Positions 1 to 11,853 of a stretch of 64,000 nt of DNA are shown one piece after another. Each line of letters opens with the position of its first letter. Positions within the stretch are counted from its first letter, which is position 1. This stretch comes from Caecitellus pseudoparvulus. Taxonomy: Eukaryota > Bigyra: Bicosoecida. Both the position numbers and the translations under genes were made by a program. Location of the stretch: positions 62,001 through 126,000 of the forward strand of contig CBFFRQ010000055.1 of assembly GCA_965644315.1 (NCBI GenBank), read 5' to 3'. The notes beneath the pieces are model-generated. The model saw only the letters and a list, made by a program, of their open reading frames with translations. It did not search any database and was not told the DNA's origin.

Positions 1-2
1 CT

Positions 3-634
3 GGCAAGTGGGCCAGCATCCAAGCAGCTGGTGGTGTGGACGCTGGGCTCACAGCAGACTGGCTCAGACAGCATGTCCTATCATCCCCCATGTTCGACGC
101 TGCCAGCACCTTCTTCCTGACCCACAGGTGCGGCAGGCAGCTGTTGTGCTCCGAACCAGTTTCCGCAGCTGCCACGCAGCCCCACGCCCACCCCCTGCGC
201 TCAGGAGCAACGCTGTCGGAACTGTGACTGCCTGGCCAGATGAACGTGCTCCATTGGAGGCCATTGGCTGCCTCCGCTTCCTGGCAGCAGCTCCGGGCCC
301 AGAAGAAGGCGCCTGCCTGGCCTGCCTGGTGCGTGCGCATCACGTAGCTGCGCGCCATCACCTCGCAGCCTCCTCTCACTGCTTGCCTGCCCGCCTTCCC
401 CGTGCCCTCCCCCAGATCGCCATGGCAGAAGGCAGGCTGTGGGCGCAAGGCCGCACACTCGTGCACATGTCTGCACCCAGTGACACCCCAGTCGCCAAGG
501 CGCTGGCGGCAGCTGGCTACGAAGCCAGGGATGACGCGCCCGACCTCCCGGGAGTCGCAGCCACCCCCAACGAACTTTCAACAGACGTTGCTTCAACTCT
601 GCAAGCGAAGCTGGCCAGCTTGGCCGACCAGTAG
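3..634 (+). CDS. GNAT-like N-acetyltransferase, 3' part (5' end outside window)
   Basis: The gene enters from the left edge. I read three exons, 3-127, 205-328 and 416-634 (stop TAG-type end at 634), because GTGCGG and GTGCGT donors and CAG acceptors join in phase. The spliced frame gives about 155 residues. After the first junction it reads N-A-V-G-T-V-T-A-W, then an I-G-C-L-R-F-L strand, then A-M-A-E-G-R-L-W-A-Q-G and K-A-L-A-A-A-G-Y-E. This order (strand with V-G, central strand, helix, terminal A-G-Y/F-E) is that of the acetyl-CoA-dependent GNAT fold. The substrate cannot be told, and the acetyl-CoA loop is weak. A single unspliced frame across 8-634 exists but would read through two good introns. 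The family call is inferred from pattern only. The next gene starts 306 nt downstream on the same strand. Confidence 0.5.
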   Translation, partial: QVGQHPSSWWCGRWAHSRLAQTACPIIPHVRRCQHLLPDPQVRQAAVVLRTSFRSCHAAPRPPPALRSNAVGTVTAWPDERAPLEAIGCLRFLAAAPGPEEGACLACLVRAHHVAARHHLAASSHCLPARLPRALPQIAMAEGRLWAQGRTLVHMSAPSDTPVAKALAAAGYEARDDAPDLPGVAATPNELSTDVASTLQAKLASLADQ

Positions 635-940
635 CCATGGAGCTCGGCGCTCTCTGCCACACTCGCACGAGGCTCCAGTCGGCGTCGCCACCGGCTCGCC
701 CACGTCACTGGAGTGTTACGAGTCTGACGTGCCTTGTCCCAATAGAGCGAGTGCGCGCCGAATCGCTGTCCCCGGTGGAGGAGGGGGGCGACCGCTGCTC
801 CATGACGAGGCGGAAGGGGACGCCCGGCCAGTCAGGCGGCACGGGCACAATGCAAACCGCTCCGCTCCACCCTTGTGCCCACGCTGAGCATGACGGCACT
901 GCCTTTGCTCTAGTCGTGTGTGTACAAGGCAGGGGCGGCC
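635..940. other. Intergenic, likely promoter of the ABC transporter gene
   Basis: This 306-nt stretch lies between two genes on the same strand. It must hold the 3' end signals of the acetyltransferase-like gene and the promoter of the ABCC gene. I see no TATA-like box, RNA gene or repeat. The ATG at 941 sits in a good context (GCC before, G after). Confidence 0.4.
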
Positions 941-3900
941 ATGGCGGCGCCAGCGCTGCCCGAGGCGGGGGCAGAGAAGCACAGCGCAGCGGATCCGCAG
1001 GAAGACTGCGTTGCGCTGGAGCAGGAAGCCAACTGCTGCAGCAAGTTCCTCTTTTCGTGGCTGGACGCTATCGTGGTCCTGGGGTACAAGCGCCCCTTGC
1101 AGCACACTGACCTGGGCCACCTGCACTATGACACGGACAAGGCCGGGTGGCTTGCTGATCAATTGGAGCAGCGCATCGCGAGGGCGCGTGCAGAGGGTGG
1201 CAACATGTGGCGTGTCCTGCGGGAAACTCGGACCCACGTCATGCTGTGGGCATTGTTTTGCAAGATTCTCGGTGACACGATTGGCTACGTTCCCTTCATC
1301 GGGCTGGACTTCGTCTCCAGGTACCTTGAGGTGAGCGCTTGTCGTGGTGGGCTGGGCCCGCTCCACATGCTTGCAAGGGCTGGCTGGGCAACAGCGCTGT
1401 CGCTCACATGAGCTGCAGTCGGCAGCAAATGGTGTGGTAGAAGCAGACCCCTCTCGATGTCGCTATGCCCTCTGCGCGCTGTCTGTGCCGTTCTGCGGGC
1501 CCTTCCCGCACTTAGCGCTTGGGCAGCCATGCCGAATTCCGCGCTCCGCACCTTGTTGCTCAGGCGGTGGCCAAGGGAGATGAGCCAGAGCTGTACTGGG
1601 GAACCATCTCACAGGGGTGGTTTTGGGCTGTGCTCATGCTGTTGTCAAGGTGAGGCCCCTTGCCAGGCGGCTTGAAGCGCCGGGACACTGTGACGCAAGC
1701 CTCACGCCGTCGCCGCCCCTTCCGCAGCATGTTGCAGAACGCGCTGCTGCAGAACCACCACCACTGGGCCATCCGGTCTGGCATGAATGTGCGGGCGGGA
1801 CTGCAAGCCCTCATCTTCCGCAAGGCGCTGCGCCTGAGCAACGCAGCCAAGCACTCCGTCTCCAATGGCGAGATCGAGAACATGGCTTCCAATGACGCCG
1901 AGCGTGTGATGATGCTGTACTACTTTGTGACGTATACCATTGCTGCACCACTGCAGGTGGTGGCAGTGATGATCCTGCTGTATTTGCAGGTCCAGCACGC
2001 CATGTGGTTCGCCATGGTGGTGCCACTGCTGACCTTCCCCCTGCAGCGAGTGTTCGGCAACAGCCTGCAAGCCTACAACAAAGACGCGCTGAAGGCCTCC
2101 GACCGCAGGGTCAACATGGTGCAGGAGCTCGTCAACGGCATCCGCCTCATCAAGTACTACGCGTGGGAGTCCTGGATGCAGGGCCGCATCGTGGAGGCCC
2201 GGGAGGAAGAGCTGAACGCCAAGTTCTGGGTGTCCATCGTCAACTCTGGCAACGGCGTCATCCTGGAGGCAGCCCCCATCATCTCCACTGTGGCGGTGTT
2301 CCTGGCCTACACGCTGCTCTTCGAGCAAGAGCTAGCGCCCTCCAACGCCTTCACCACCGTCGCCCTCGTCGGGCAGCTCAAGCTTCCCTTCCTCGTCATG
2401 CCCATGCTCATCTCAGCATACATTTCAGCGGATGTCGCGAACAAGCGCCTGTGGCGCCTCATGGCACTGCCCGAGCGCACGTCATACCTGTCCCTGACTA
2501 AGCCTTCACCGGAAGCCCCGGCTCTGCAGCTGACCGACGCTGTGCTGCACTGGGAAGTGCCCAAGCACGACCAGGAGGAAGAGCCTGGCTCTGCAGATGA
2601 AGCAGACGAGGCGCAGGTTTCCGTGCAGGTGCAAGAAGATGCCAAGGCCCCCCCTGGCGCGGGCCTGGATGAGGAGGGGGAAGTGGAGCTCGTCAGTGGC
2701 TTCACGCTCCGCGATCTGAACTTGCAGGTCGCCCAGGGCCAGCTCGTCACCATCGTCGGCCAAGTGGGCAGCGGCAAGAGTTCGCTGCTGCGCGCCCTGC
2801 TGGGAGACATGGCGCTCGAGGGTGGCAAGGTGGGCGTGTTGGGCGTGCAGGGTGGCGACGGGCTATCCGCTCCCCCCATGCTGTACTGCCCTCAGCAACC
2901 TCAAATCTGGAACGACACCGTGCGCGACAACATTCTCTTCGGGCAGCCCATGGACCAGGCGCGGTACGATGAGGTGGTTGAGGGCTGCCAGCTGCTGCCC
3001 GACTTTCGACAGTTCGCTGCAGGAGACGCGACGGAGATCGGCGAGAAGGGTGTCAGCCTCAGTGGCGGGCAAAAGGCCCGCGTGGCATTGGCCCGGGTTG
3101 TCTACGCAGCCCTCACCGCCCGCGACACGGCTGGTGACGCTGCGCCGCCACCTCTGGTGCTGCTTGATGACGTGCTGTCTGCCGTAGACGCCCACGTCGG
3201 GCAGCGGCTGTTCCAGGACGCGCTGTGTGGGCTGCTGGCAGGCACGACCCGTGTCTTTGTGTCCCACCAGCTGCAGTTCTTGCAGGAATCCCACAACGTC
3301 GTGGTGATGGCCGGCGGTGCCATTTCACATGTTGGCACCTTCGGCGAGGTGAAGGCACAAGGCAGCGTGGAGGACAACTCCCTGCTGGCCATGCTGGAGG
3401 ACCGGGCGGCAGCAGACTCGACCCTGCGAGGGGACGGCGCCGCCACCGCGCCAGAGCCTGCCGAGGCCACCAGCGAGGATGCAGAGGCACGTGAATCCGA
3501 GGCAGGCTCCGCATCCCAGGCTGCTGCTCCCTCAACGACACGCTCAGCAAGCGTTGGCGGGGAGGGGGGCGCCACCGAAAAGGAAGAGCATGATGGCACC
3601 CTCGTGCAGGATGAGGAACGGCTGACTGGCGCCGTGTCCTGGAGCGTGTACGCGACCTACCTCACCAGCATGGGTCTGCCCACTCTCTCCTTCATCATCC
3701 TGGGGCTCCTGCTCAGCAACGGCGGGCAGGTGGCCACCAACTGGTGGCTGTCTGCCTGGTCCTCCCGGAGCTTCGGCGGCGACCAGCAGTTCTACTTGGC
3801 GGTGTACAGTGGCGTGAGCCTGGGGTCCGTTCTGCTCATCCTGGTGTACCGGTTTGCCTGGGGGTTCGGGCAGATCGCCTCGGGGCGTGCCCTGCACAAC

Positions 3901-5358
3901 GACATGCTCAGCAACATCATCCGTGCGCCGACCGCCTTCTTTGACGCCACCCCCGCCGGGCGCCTGCACAACCGTTTCTCCTCCGATGTCAACCTTGTGG
4001 ATACACAGGTGCCCAGCAACTTCACCCAGTACATGAACTCCCTGGTGTCCATCGGATCCACGCTCATTGTGCAGGTGGTGGTGTTCCCCTTCGTCCTCAT
4101 TGGCTTTGCCCCCATTGGCCTCGTATACGTCGGCCTCTCCCTCTGCTACCGCCACACCAACCGAGAGCTGCAGCGCTTGGACAACATCTCACGCTCTCCC
4201 ATCTTCAACATGCTGGGCGAGACCCTCACCGGCACTGCGACGCTGCACGCCTTCCAGGCCACAGAGCGGTACCGGGACGCCTACGAAACACGTGTGGACA
4301 CGAACAACGAAGCCTTCTGGTACAAAAACCTCACCAACCGCTGGCTCGGGCTGCGACTGGACTGGCTGGGCTCCTTCATGGTAGGCGTGACCACTTTCAC
4401 TGCAGTTGCCACGGCAGGGGATGTGGACCCTTCCCTGGCTGCCCTCTCCATCACATACGCTCTCTCAGTGACTGGCCTGCTCAACTGGCTCGTGCGCAGC
4501 GACACACAGACAGAGAGCTTCCTCTCCTCAGTTGAGCGCATGCAGCACTACTCCAACGTGCCGTCCGAAGCACCTGCCCACATCCCCGAGACGGCACCCC
4601 CTGCAGAGTGGCCGCAGCATGGCGCCATCTCCTTCAAGAACTACTCCATGCGGTACCGAGCCAAGGCTCCGCTGGTGCTGAAGGGCATCAATCTGGACAT
4701 CCCCGCGGGGGCCAAGGTGGGCGTGTGCGGCCGCACAGGGGCCGGCAAGAGCAGCTTAATGACAGCCCTCTTCCGCATGACGGAGCCGGCTGCCGGCAGC
4801 ATCACCATTGACGGTATCGATGTGTCTACCCTCGGCTTGGCTGAGCTGCGGTCCAAGATGGCCATCATCCCTCAAGACCCAGTCTTGTTCGAGGGCCCCC
4901 TGCGGTACAACTTGGACCCCCGCGGGCAGCATGATGACGAGGCTCTGTGGGCTGCGCTGGACCAGGCCAGCGTCGGGGACACAGTCCGCGCGCTATCCGG
5001 GGGCCTGTCCGCTCCAGTGTCTGAAGGTGGCTCCAACTTCTCGGTGGGCCAGCGCCAGCTGCTCTGCATGGCCCGGGCCATGCTTCGGGACGCACGCATC
5101 GTAGTCCTGGACGAGGCCACTGCGGCCATGGACGTTTCTACCGACGCAGCGCTGCAGCGCGCGATTCGGGAGGTGTTCAAAGGCACCGTGCTCACCATTG
5201 CCCACCGCCTGGACACCATCGCTGACAGTGACTACATCCTCGCCTTGGACGACGGCAAGGTGGCAGAGTTCGGCCCGCCTGCCGAGCTCAAGAGCAATTC
5301 CTCGGGGCTGTACCACGCGCTGTGGAAGAACGCCCAGAGCACAGGCGACCAAAGCTGA
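941..5358 (+). CDS. ABC transporter subfamily C (MRP-type), full transporter
   Basis: Exons are 941-1330, 1564-1649 and 1728-5358, joining in phase to 1368 residues. It is an ATP-driven exporter of the multidrug-resistance-associated type, expected in a limiting membrane such as plasma membrane or vacuole. The N-terminus has the conserved ABCC entry motif (F-S-W-L-D, then K-R-P-L-Q-H-T-D-L). TMD1 follows. NBD1 has Walker A G-Q-V-G-S-G-K-S near residue 503, signature L-S-G-G-Q-K-A-R and Walker B L-V-L-L-D-D. An acidic, Ser/Thr-rich linker leads to TMD2. NBD2 has Walker A G-R-T-G-A-G-K-S near 1160, the ABCC-type degenerate signature F-S-V-G-Q-R-Q and Walker B V-V-L-D-E-A-T. There is no TMD0, so it is a short ABCC. 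NBD1 has Asp after Walker B (D-D), as in MRPs, suggesting one weakly catalytic site. The ATG at 941 was preferred for its context. Substrate is unknown. Confidence 0.93.
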
Positions 5359-5395
5359 CGTAGCAATGCATTTTCGCGCACACGCCTGTGCAGCT

Positions 5396-8300
5396 CTACA
5401 GCATGCCTGCCACTACGGCAGAGCAACGAGGGCACAAGTGCGAGTGCACGCTCGCCGCGTCGAATGGCACAGGCTCCGCTCCCTTGCCAGTCTTGGCCAG
5501 CGCCACCGCCACGCCTTCGTCCAACTTCCAGCACCGAGCACAGCGCTGGCCAGTGCCTGGCACCACAATGGCCAGCACTTGGTCGCATTCATCTTGTGAC
5601 TCGCCAGCATATGAAACCACGGCATCTGCTGCATGTGCCCAGGCTGGCGGCTCACCAGAGGGGGACAGCTGCACGTCCACGCCGCCCGCATGCAAGGCAG
5701 CAGGTGGGCCGCCCGACTCGGCGGCTTGCAGCGCCCTCTGCACAGTCTGCACGACTTGCGGTGCAACCGCGTCCGGCACCTCCACAACTCCCACCTGGCT
5801 CACGCCGAATGCGTTCTCCAGGGCGCCGGCGGTGCCAGCCAGCCACTGCAGGCCCTTGCTCGCCGTGGAGCCCTGGCGCACTGCCAGCACCAGCCTGCCC
5901 TCCAGCGCCTTGCCAAGATGCCCTGCAGCCCGAGCCTTCTCCAACGCCGCCATGGCCACCTCCCGTACCTTCAGCACACCCGCCCACTTGCTGTCGACGG
6001 AGTGCCAGGTGTTCCCACTTGGCAGCGCGGCCGCCAAGCCCTCCGTGCCCCCCTGCCACCAAGGCATGTCAAAGACAGTGGCGCCCACCACATCAGCGGC
6101 GCCCTGCACTGTGATGGCGTCCGTGGCTGGCGCTGCGCCACGCAACAGCTGGGCATTGGCGTGCAAGAAGATGTCCTCAGCGGTGTACGGCAGCACCGGC
6201 GCAGCGGCGATGGTGAGGGCCTTCAGGGCTTCCCAGCAAGCAGCTTGCGCAGCAACGTGTTGTGGGCTGCCGGGGGCGCCGCAGTACAGCGTGTCCTTCA
6301 CAAAGTCGAAGTACAGCGCTGACAAGTCAGTGCTGGCAAAGGCCATGAGCTCTGCGTTGTGTTTGGGTGTGGAGAAGGCCTGCAAGGCCTCGTGTGCTGC
6401 CGCATGCAGGTGCTTCACACGGCTGAGCGCGAAGAGGTCAGCTGGGGAGGCAGGCAGGGGGGCACAAGACCAGGTGGGTGCGGACCACGCAGCCTCCACG
6501 GCGTCACGCAGCAGCCCACGAGGTGCGTCGGCGAAACCACGCGCGACGTCTTCATGCTGCAAGGCCAGGGCAGCATCCATGGACAGCTGCGGGGCCACTG
6601 CGCACATGGCGGCGGGGGGGGTGTACCCCTGTGTTGCTGCGAGGAGGAACCTAGCAGTGTTGCGCACCTTGCGCACTGCGTCCGCTGCCTTGGTCACGAC
6701 TGTGGGGCTCAGTGATACGTCCCGCGTGAAGTCGGCACTGCCCACCCACATGCGTGTGACGTCGGCACCATACGGGGTCGTGAAGTCCTCGCCGCTGCCC
6801 TTCTTCTTGCCCTTGCGAGGGGGGCGCCCGTCAATGATGTCGGGGGGCACGATGGTGTTGCCGAGGGACTTGGACATCTTGCGCCCGTTGCCGTCCAGGA
6901 CGAAGCCATGCGTGATGACAGTCTTGTACGGAGCCCGCCCCTGTGCCGCCACTGACGTCAGGAGAGAGGACTGGAACCACCCCCTATGCTGGTCACTGCC
7001 TTCCAGCACAGCATCGGCTACATCAGGTGGGTCGGCACCATCCACCCACCCTGCCCGCCAAGAGCAGCCCGAGTCAAACCACACGTCAAGCGTGTCCTGG
7101 CCCTTCTCCAAGCACTGCACCCGGTCCCCCAGGTCGTCCAGGACAGAGCGAGGCAGCAGCTCCTCAGCTCCAAGCTCCCACCAGGCATCTGTTCCGCGAG
7201 GGTGGCCCTGAACCACCTCAGCCACGTGCCGCACCATGGCTGACGTGAGAGGCAGCGCCTCCCCCGTGTCTGTGAGGGTCCAGGCCGGGATGGGCACCCC
7301 CCACACTCGTTGGCGGGAGATGCACCAGCGGCTGCGGCCCTTCACCGCTGCAAGGAGGCGGGCACGGCCAGCAGGCGGCACCATGTCCACGCCAGGCTTG
7401 CCCTGCGAAGGGCCTTCCTCGTCGACTGACAGCGCCTGGGCCGCAGGCCCCACCAGGCCAGACAAGTCAGCGAACCACTGCGGCGTCACGCGGATGATGA
7501 CAGGGGACTTCGTGCGCCAGTCGTGAGGGTACCTGTGCTGGTAGGGGTTGGCAGCCAGCAGCACACCCTCCCCGCTCAGCGCCTGCACAATGTCTGGGAC
7601 TGCCTCGTGGATGTCTCGGCCCTCCAGACGGCTACCTGCCTCGTGGGTGAAGGAGCCGTCGCCTGCCACGGGGCAAACGACTGGGATGGGGGCCCCAGCT
7701 CCATGCTCGGCATTCCACGCCCCCACCGCGTCGAAGTCGTCATGGCCGTGCCCAGGGGCCGTATGCACGATGCCAGTGCCCGCATCCATCGTCACATAGT
7801 CCCCTGGAATGATAGGCTGGCGCAGCGTTCCATACTGGCCCGCATCCCACGCCGCCAGGGGGTGCTGCACCTGCGCCCCGACGAGCTGCGACCCCTCCAC
7901 ATGCTGGGCACTACTCCACACAAGCTCTCCGCCGATGTCAGACGCAACACGCTCTGCGAGCTCAGCAGCTGCCAACAAAGGGTAGCGCTGACCACCGGGC
8001 ATCTCCACGACCACAGCCGTGTATGCCGCTGCCGGGTTCACAGCTAGCGCTCTGCTGGCAGGGATGGTCCAAGGCGTCGTGGTCCAGGCTGCAGCGGCGA
8101 TGGGGGGGCAGCCCTGCCCCGCCGCAGCTGTAGCAGCTGCTGCCAGGTCTTGCACCTCGCCGGAGCAGCTGGCGAGGTGTAGCGGGAAGCGCACGTGCAA
8201 AGCCGTGGAGGTGTAGTCATCCACGTACTCGAGCTCCGCTTCCGCTAGCGCTGACTGCGCAGCGGGAGACCAGTGCACGGGCTTCTCTCCCTGGAACACA

Positions 8301-8985
8301 TGCCCCCCCTCTACCAGCTGAGCGAGCACCTCTAACTGGGCAGCTTCGTATGCAGGAGAAAGGGTAGTGTACACGCCAGCGGCATCATCGCCCCCCTCCC
8401 AGTCCGCCATCACACCCCAGCGCTTGAAGTCTTGCATCTGTTCCTGCACCGCCCGCAGGGCCCACTCCCGGGCCAGCTCGCGCACGGCCAGGGGCTCCAT
8501 CGTTCTCGCAAGGCCAGCCGCTGCTTTGAGCTTGCCTGTGTCCACACCTTGCCTGCTCTTGCGAGACTTCTTCTTCGCAGCCTCCTGTAAGCTTTCCAGG
8601 GCCTTGAGTTCGATGGGCAGCCCATGGCAGTCCCAGCCTGCACACAGGAGGGAGGCAGTGCGAAACACGCGGACGACGCTGCTACCAATTTCCGCGCCTC
8701 ACCTGGCACGTAGCGGACGCTGTGCCCCCGAAGCATGCGGTGGCGATTGAACACGTCCTTCAGCACTTTATTCAAGAGGTGCCCCATGTGCAGGGATCCA
8801 TTTGCGTACGGTGGCCCGTCATGCAGCGCCCAGACAGGCCCGCGCCCTCGCCGACGCCTTTGATGCTCCCGGTACATGGCGCTGGTCAGGCGCTGCACCA
8901 GCCGCGGCTCCCTCACTGCGGCATCAGCCCGCATAGGGAAGGCGGTCTGAGGCAGTCGCATGGTGCCGCGGATTGCCTTCTCCAT
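5396..8985 (-). CDS. Isoleucyl-tRNA synthetase, bacterial type with C-terminal zinc finger
   Basis: Two exons, 8985-8703 and 8637-5396, give 1174 residues. The enzyme charges tRNA-Ile using ATP. The class I signature H-M-G-H is at residues 66-69 and the K-M-S-K-S loop near 680. The intron splits the conserved R-Y-V-P-G/W-D-C-H-G-L-P-I-E block exactly. The C-terminus carries a Cys pattern C-A-R-C-W followed by C-P-R-C, the zinc finger of bacterial and organellar IleRS. That separates it from the eukaryotic cytosolic type, so an organellar (mitochondrial or plastid) role is inferred. The first residues resemble the start of the mature enzyme (L-P-Q-T-A-F-P-M-R), and no transit peptide is encoded from the ATG at 8985. 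A CAG acceptor-like site just upstream (ending in AACAG) leaves room for an unseen 5' exon. Its stop is 37 nt from the stop of the ABC gene. Confidence 0.93.
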
Positions 8986-9480
8986 GTCTGTTAGCCTTGA
9001 GCTGTGCGATGCTTGATGAGGCGCTGTGCCAAACCGTCCACCGGTGGGATAGCCCAGGTGCCAGAACTGAAAAGGCTGTGCACCACATACCCGCGGGGCA
9101 ATTCTGAGTTACGGTGAGCGAGTGCGCAGTGGAAAGTAGCAGTTGGACAAGATTGTGTGCCGGAACATGAGGCTTCGGCCTGTGCTCACATCCGCCGGGA
9201 TGCTTTGTGCGCAAAGCTACCTGGACTTGACCGCACACAAGACAAGGACGTGAAAGGGCGCTCGTGCCATAAGCGGCCACGTGCCTCATCAATCAGGCCA
9301 AGCTGGAAATTCCCAGTGCAGTTGCTCTGGGCCATGTGGACAGAGCCCACCAGTTTGCTGAAGGGGGGCGTCAGTGCCTAGCAGACTCTGCAAATACAGT
9401 ACCTGACCAAAACCAACACGACTAAAACACTGACACCTAAGTTGCATTTGTGAGCTCCCTTCATACTCACAGCATCTACC
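8986..9480. other. Divergent intergenic region between IleRS and the EGF gene
   Basis: The 495 nt between two divergently transcribed start codons probably contain both promoters. It may also hold an unseen 5' exon of the IleRS gene. I find no RNA gene, repeat or convincing core promoter motif. Confidence 0.35.
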
Positions 9481-10869
9481 ATGAGGGTACGTGCCGCGGC
9501 CAAGGGCAGTGCACCAACAGCACCGCCCTTGCAAGCCACACATGCGCCCGCGGCGAGCCTGCAGCGTAAAACTGCACTCCCAACACGCTTTACGATACAC
9601 AGACCCTCGCAATCTTGCTGGTGGCAGCTGCCGCGACAGCGGTCTTGGCATCTTGCCCTTCTCAGTGCTCGTGCGTTCCATTGACCCGTGAAACGCTGGT
9701 GTGCATTTCGTAGCCGTGCTGCCACGCCGCCCCGCGCCATCGCCGCAGAGGGCACGGCCGATGCACTGACAATGACAAGTGCGAGTGCTTCACGCAGACT
9801 GGCACGACTTGGCGCCAGCGGGTGGGCTACACGGGCGCTGACTGCTCCCAGCGTGAGTCCTTGCAAAAACCGCACGTGAGCGCACCAGCACCAGCACGGC
9901 GCTGCTTGCCGTGCATGCACAGGGACCTGCCCCTTGGGCATCGCATACGACACTTTGTCCACAAAGCGTGGCGTTGACATCAACCCCGTGAAGTTCTCGG
10001 CCGGTGTGGACTTCAGCGGCGCCGCCAACAGCAACGCTGGTGCCACCGTCATCAAGGCCTTCGCCAAGAACTACAAGCTTGGGGAGACCAAGAGCTTCTC
10101 CGTGCGCATTTCTGATGTGGACGATGCTGATTCCAGCGGCACTGCCACCGCAGGTGACACCGTGCAGTACCAGTGGAAGCTCGCAGAGCATGCCGCGTAC
10201 TCTGCCCCTGTTGACCTCATCAGCTCCGCCGCCGGCGACCTGGAGTGCACCATCAACAACCCTTGCGAGCTGAAGGACAACGGCGCCGACACCGCTGACA
10301 CAGGCATCTTCATCTACTCCACCGCCACCGCCGATGCTGTGCTGACCAGCTTGGCTGAGGGGAACACCTACTCTTTCACATACGACCACCAGGAGGGCCG
10401 CGCCTACGAGTACGGCAACTCCAACAACGCCCATCAGGAGGTGGAGTGCTCTGGCCGAGGCTCTTGTGATGCTAGCACTGGCCGATGCACTTGCTACAGC
10501 GGCTTCTCTGGGGAGGCCTGCCAGCGCACTGTGTGCCCGTCCGACTGCTCTGGACACGGCGTGTGCCAGGACCTGCGTCGCTTCGCTGCTGATGCCGGAC
10601 AGACATACGACACTGCCTATGACGCCAACAAGCAAATGGGCTGCCTCTGCGACAACGGCTACCGCGGCCCTGACTGCTCTATGGTGGAGTGCCCCTCCGG
10701 CGATGATCCCATGGGCTACTTCGGCGGTGACGGGAAGGACGCAGCTGGCAACGACGGCGAGGCCATGGACTGCTCTGGCCGCGGGCTGTGCGACTACAGC
10801 TCCGGACAGTGCTCTTGCTTCAAGGGCTACTTCGGCGAGCGCTGCGAGTACCAGACCAACTTCGTCTAA
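9481..10869 (+). CDS. Secreted EGF-repeat protein
   Basis: I read four exons, 9481-9486, 9603-9670, 9749-9852 and 9923-10869, giving 374 residues. The first exon is only ATG AGG, followed by a GTACGT donor. Splicing creates a clean signal peptide (M-R-T-L-A-I-L-L-V then Ala/Val-rich, ending before A-S-C). Four EGF-like modules follow, recognised by C-S-G-x-G-x-C ... C-x-C-x(2)-G-(F/Y)-x-G-x-x-C: one directly after the signal peptide and three at the C-terminus. Between them lies about 190 residues of unrecognised beta-rich sequence starting R-T-C-P-L-G-I-A-Y-D. The C-terminus has no membrane segment or anchor, so it is probably a soluble extracellular or wall protein. The arrangement resembles secreted EGF proteins I know from several algae and stramenopiles, but the function is unknown. 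The coding exons are very regular, with high use of GGC, GCC and AAC. Confidence 0.85.
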
Positions 10870-10980
10870 GCCCTGAGCGGGACACATACTTCGGCCGCGA
10901 AGTAGCCGTACAAAAATGGCAATGAATGTGCATTCACTCAGACTTGCACTGCAGGACACATGAAACATGAACACGCCGCT

Positions 10981-11853
10981 TTATGCGGCAAAGCGTGCGA
11001 CGAGCTGCTTGGCAATCTTGGATCCCCAGTAGAATTGCAGAAGAGCGACAGTGTAGAAGACGTACCGCAGGGACGCAAAGCGTTCCTTCTCAAACTTGTG
11101 CGTCTCCGTGAGGCTGTGCACGGCACACGGCAGCGCCACGCAGCGGAGAAGGAAAAATAGTGCAGCGAACGCAAGTGAAGCATTCGCATACAATGCCCCG
11201 TCTGCCCGGCCAGTCTTCCGGAGGTAGTACATGAGCGCAAGCAGAATGGTGGTCACTTCCGTTTGCAGAAACCATGGAGTCCAGCGCAAGGCCACAGAGG
11301 ACAGGGCCACTGGACCCAGGATCAAGATGATGCCTGCGCCGTGGTGCGCGATGTAATCCAGGCCCTTTCCCTTCAGCCAATCGGGGAGCAGTGCAAGGGA
11401 GTCGCCGACGAAGTACCCAAGTGAGATGCCAGCAACGTCTTGCATGAAGGAGTAGTCGTTGGCCCTTGAGGTGGGTGCGACGGCGTCTTGCCACACAGAC
11501 CACAGGGAAGGGCCGATGACGATCAGGTGGTGCACCACGGCAGCCGCGTACATGTCCAAGTCCCACTGGCCCCGCTTGCCCAAGCTGGCATACACTTTCC
11601 CATCAAAGTGCTTGAAGAGGATAGGCGCGGCGACACGCAGGATGAACTGGTGAATGCCCATGAAGGCTCCCCCAACAAGCAGTAGCCGCCTTGCCATGTG
11701 CTTTTGCTCGACAGGCGCTGTGTTGTGCAGGGGACGAAGCGAATGGGTTGCCTTGCGTTTTGGCAGCGTTTCACATGCTGTCGCACCGGCTGAGTTGCAG
11801 CCGGTGCACCCGGACACGAGGAGGGCAGGGGGGGGCTCACATACCTTCTCCAT
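10981..11853 (-). CDS. TLC-domain membrane protein (TRAM/LAG1/CLN8 fold, TLCD-like)
   Basis: The core is an uninterrupted frame from 11717 to 10981. My preferred model adds a 13-nt first exon, 11853-11841 (ATG then M-E-K-V, donor GTGAGC), joined at a CACAG acceptor to give 249 residues. An alternative is the internal ATG at 11697 (238 residues). The protein has five to six hydrophobic segments. It also has the TLC-family centre: D-Y-S-F-M-Q-D, then G-Y-F-V-G-D, then a D-Y-I-A-H-H-G segment with paired histidines, then T-E-V-T-T-I. TLC proteins include ceramide synthases and the TLCD lipid regulators. It lacks the longer Lag1p motif, so it is closer to the TLCD/TMEM56 type, likely in ER or Golgi membranes and linked to lipid composition. 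It is convergent with the EGF gene (111 nt between stops). Confidence 0.75.
   Translation of the reverse strand: MEKVCEPPPALLVSGCTGCNSAGATACETLPKRKATHSLRPLHNTAPVEQKHMARRLLLVGGAFMGIHQFILRVAAPILFKHFDGKVYASLGKRGQWDLDMYAAAVVHHLIVIGPSLWSVWQDAVAPTSRANDYSFMQDVAGISLGYFVGDSLALLPDWLKGKGLDYIAHHGAGIILILGPVALSSVALRWTPWFLQTEVTTILLALMYYLRKTGRADGALYANASLAFAALFFLLRCVALPCAVHSLTETHKFEKERFASLRYVFYTVALLQFYWGSKIAKQLVARFAA

Noticed and set aside
8-634. Reading 8-634 as one 208-residue protein
   Set aside because: It would cross two good GT-AG introns. The spliced frame has better composition and an acetyltransferase-like order.
1660-1727. Starting the ABC transporter at 1660
   Set aside because: That stretch is intron ending in CCGCAG. 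Two upstream exons supply the conserved N-terminal F-S-W-L-D part.
5388-7211. A 607-codon plus-strand open frame
   Set aside because: It is antisense to the IleRS exon, lacks domains and has the Ser/Ala/Thr-rich composition typical of shadow frames in G+C-rich DNA.
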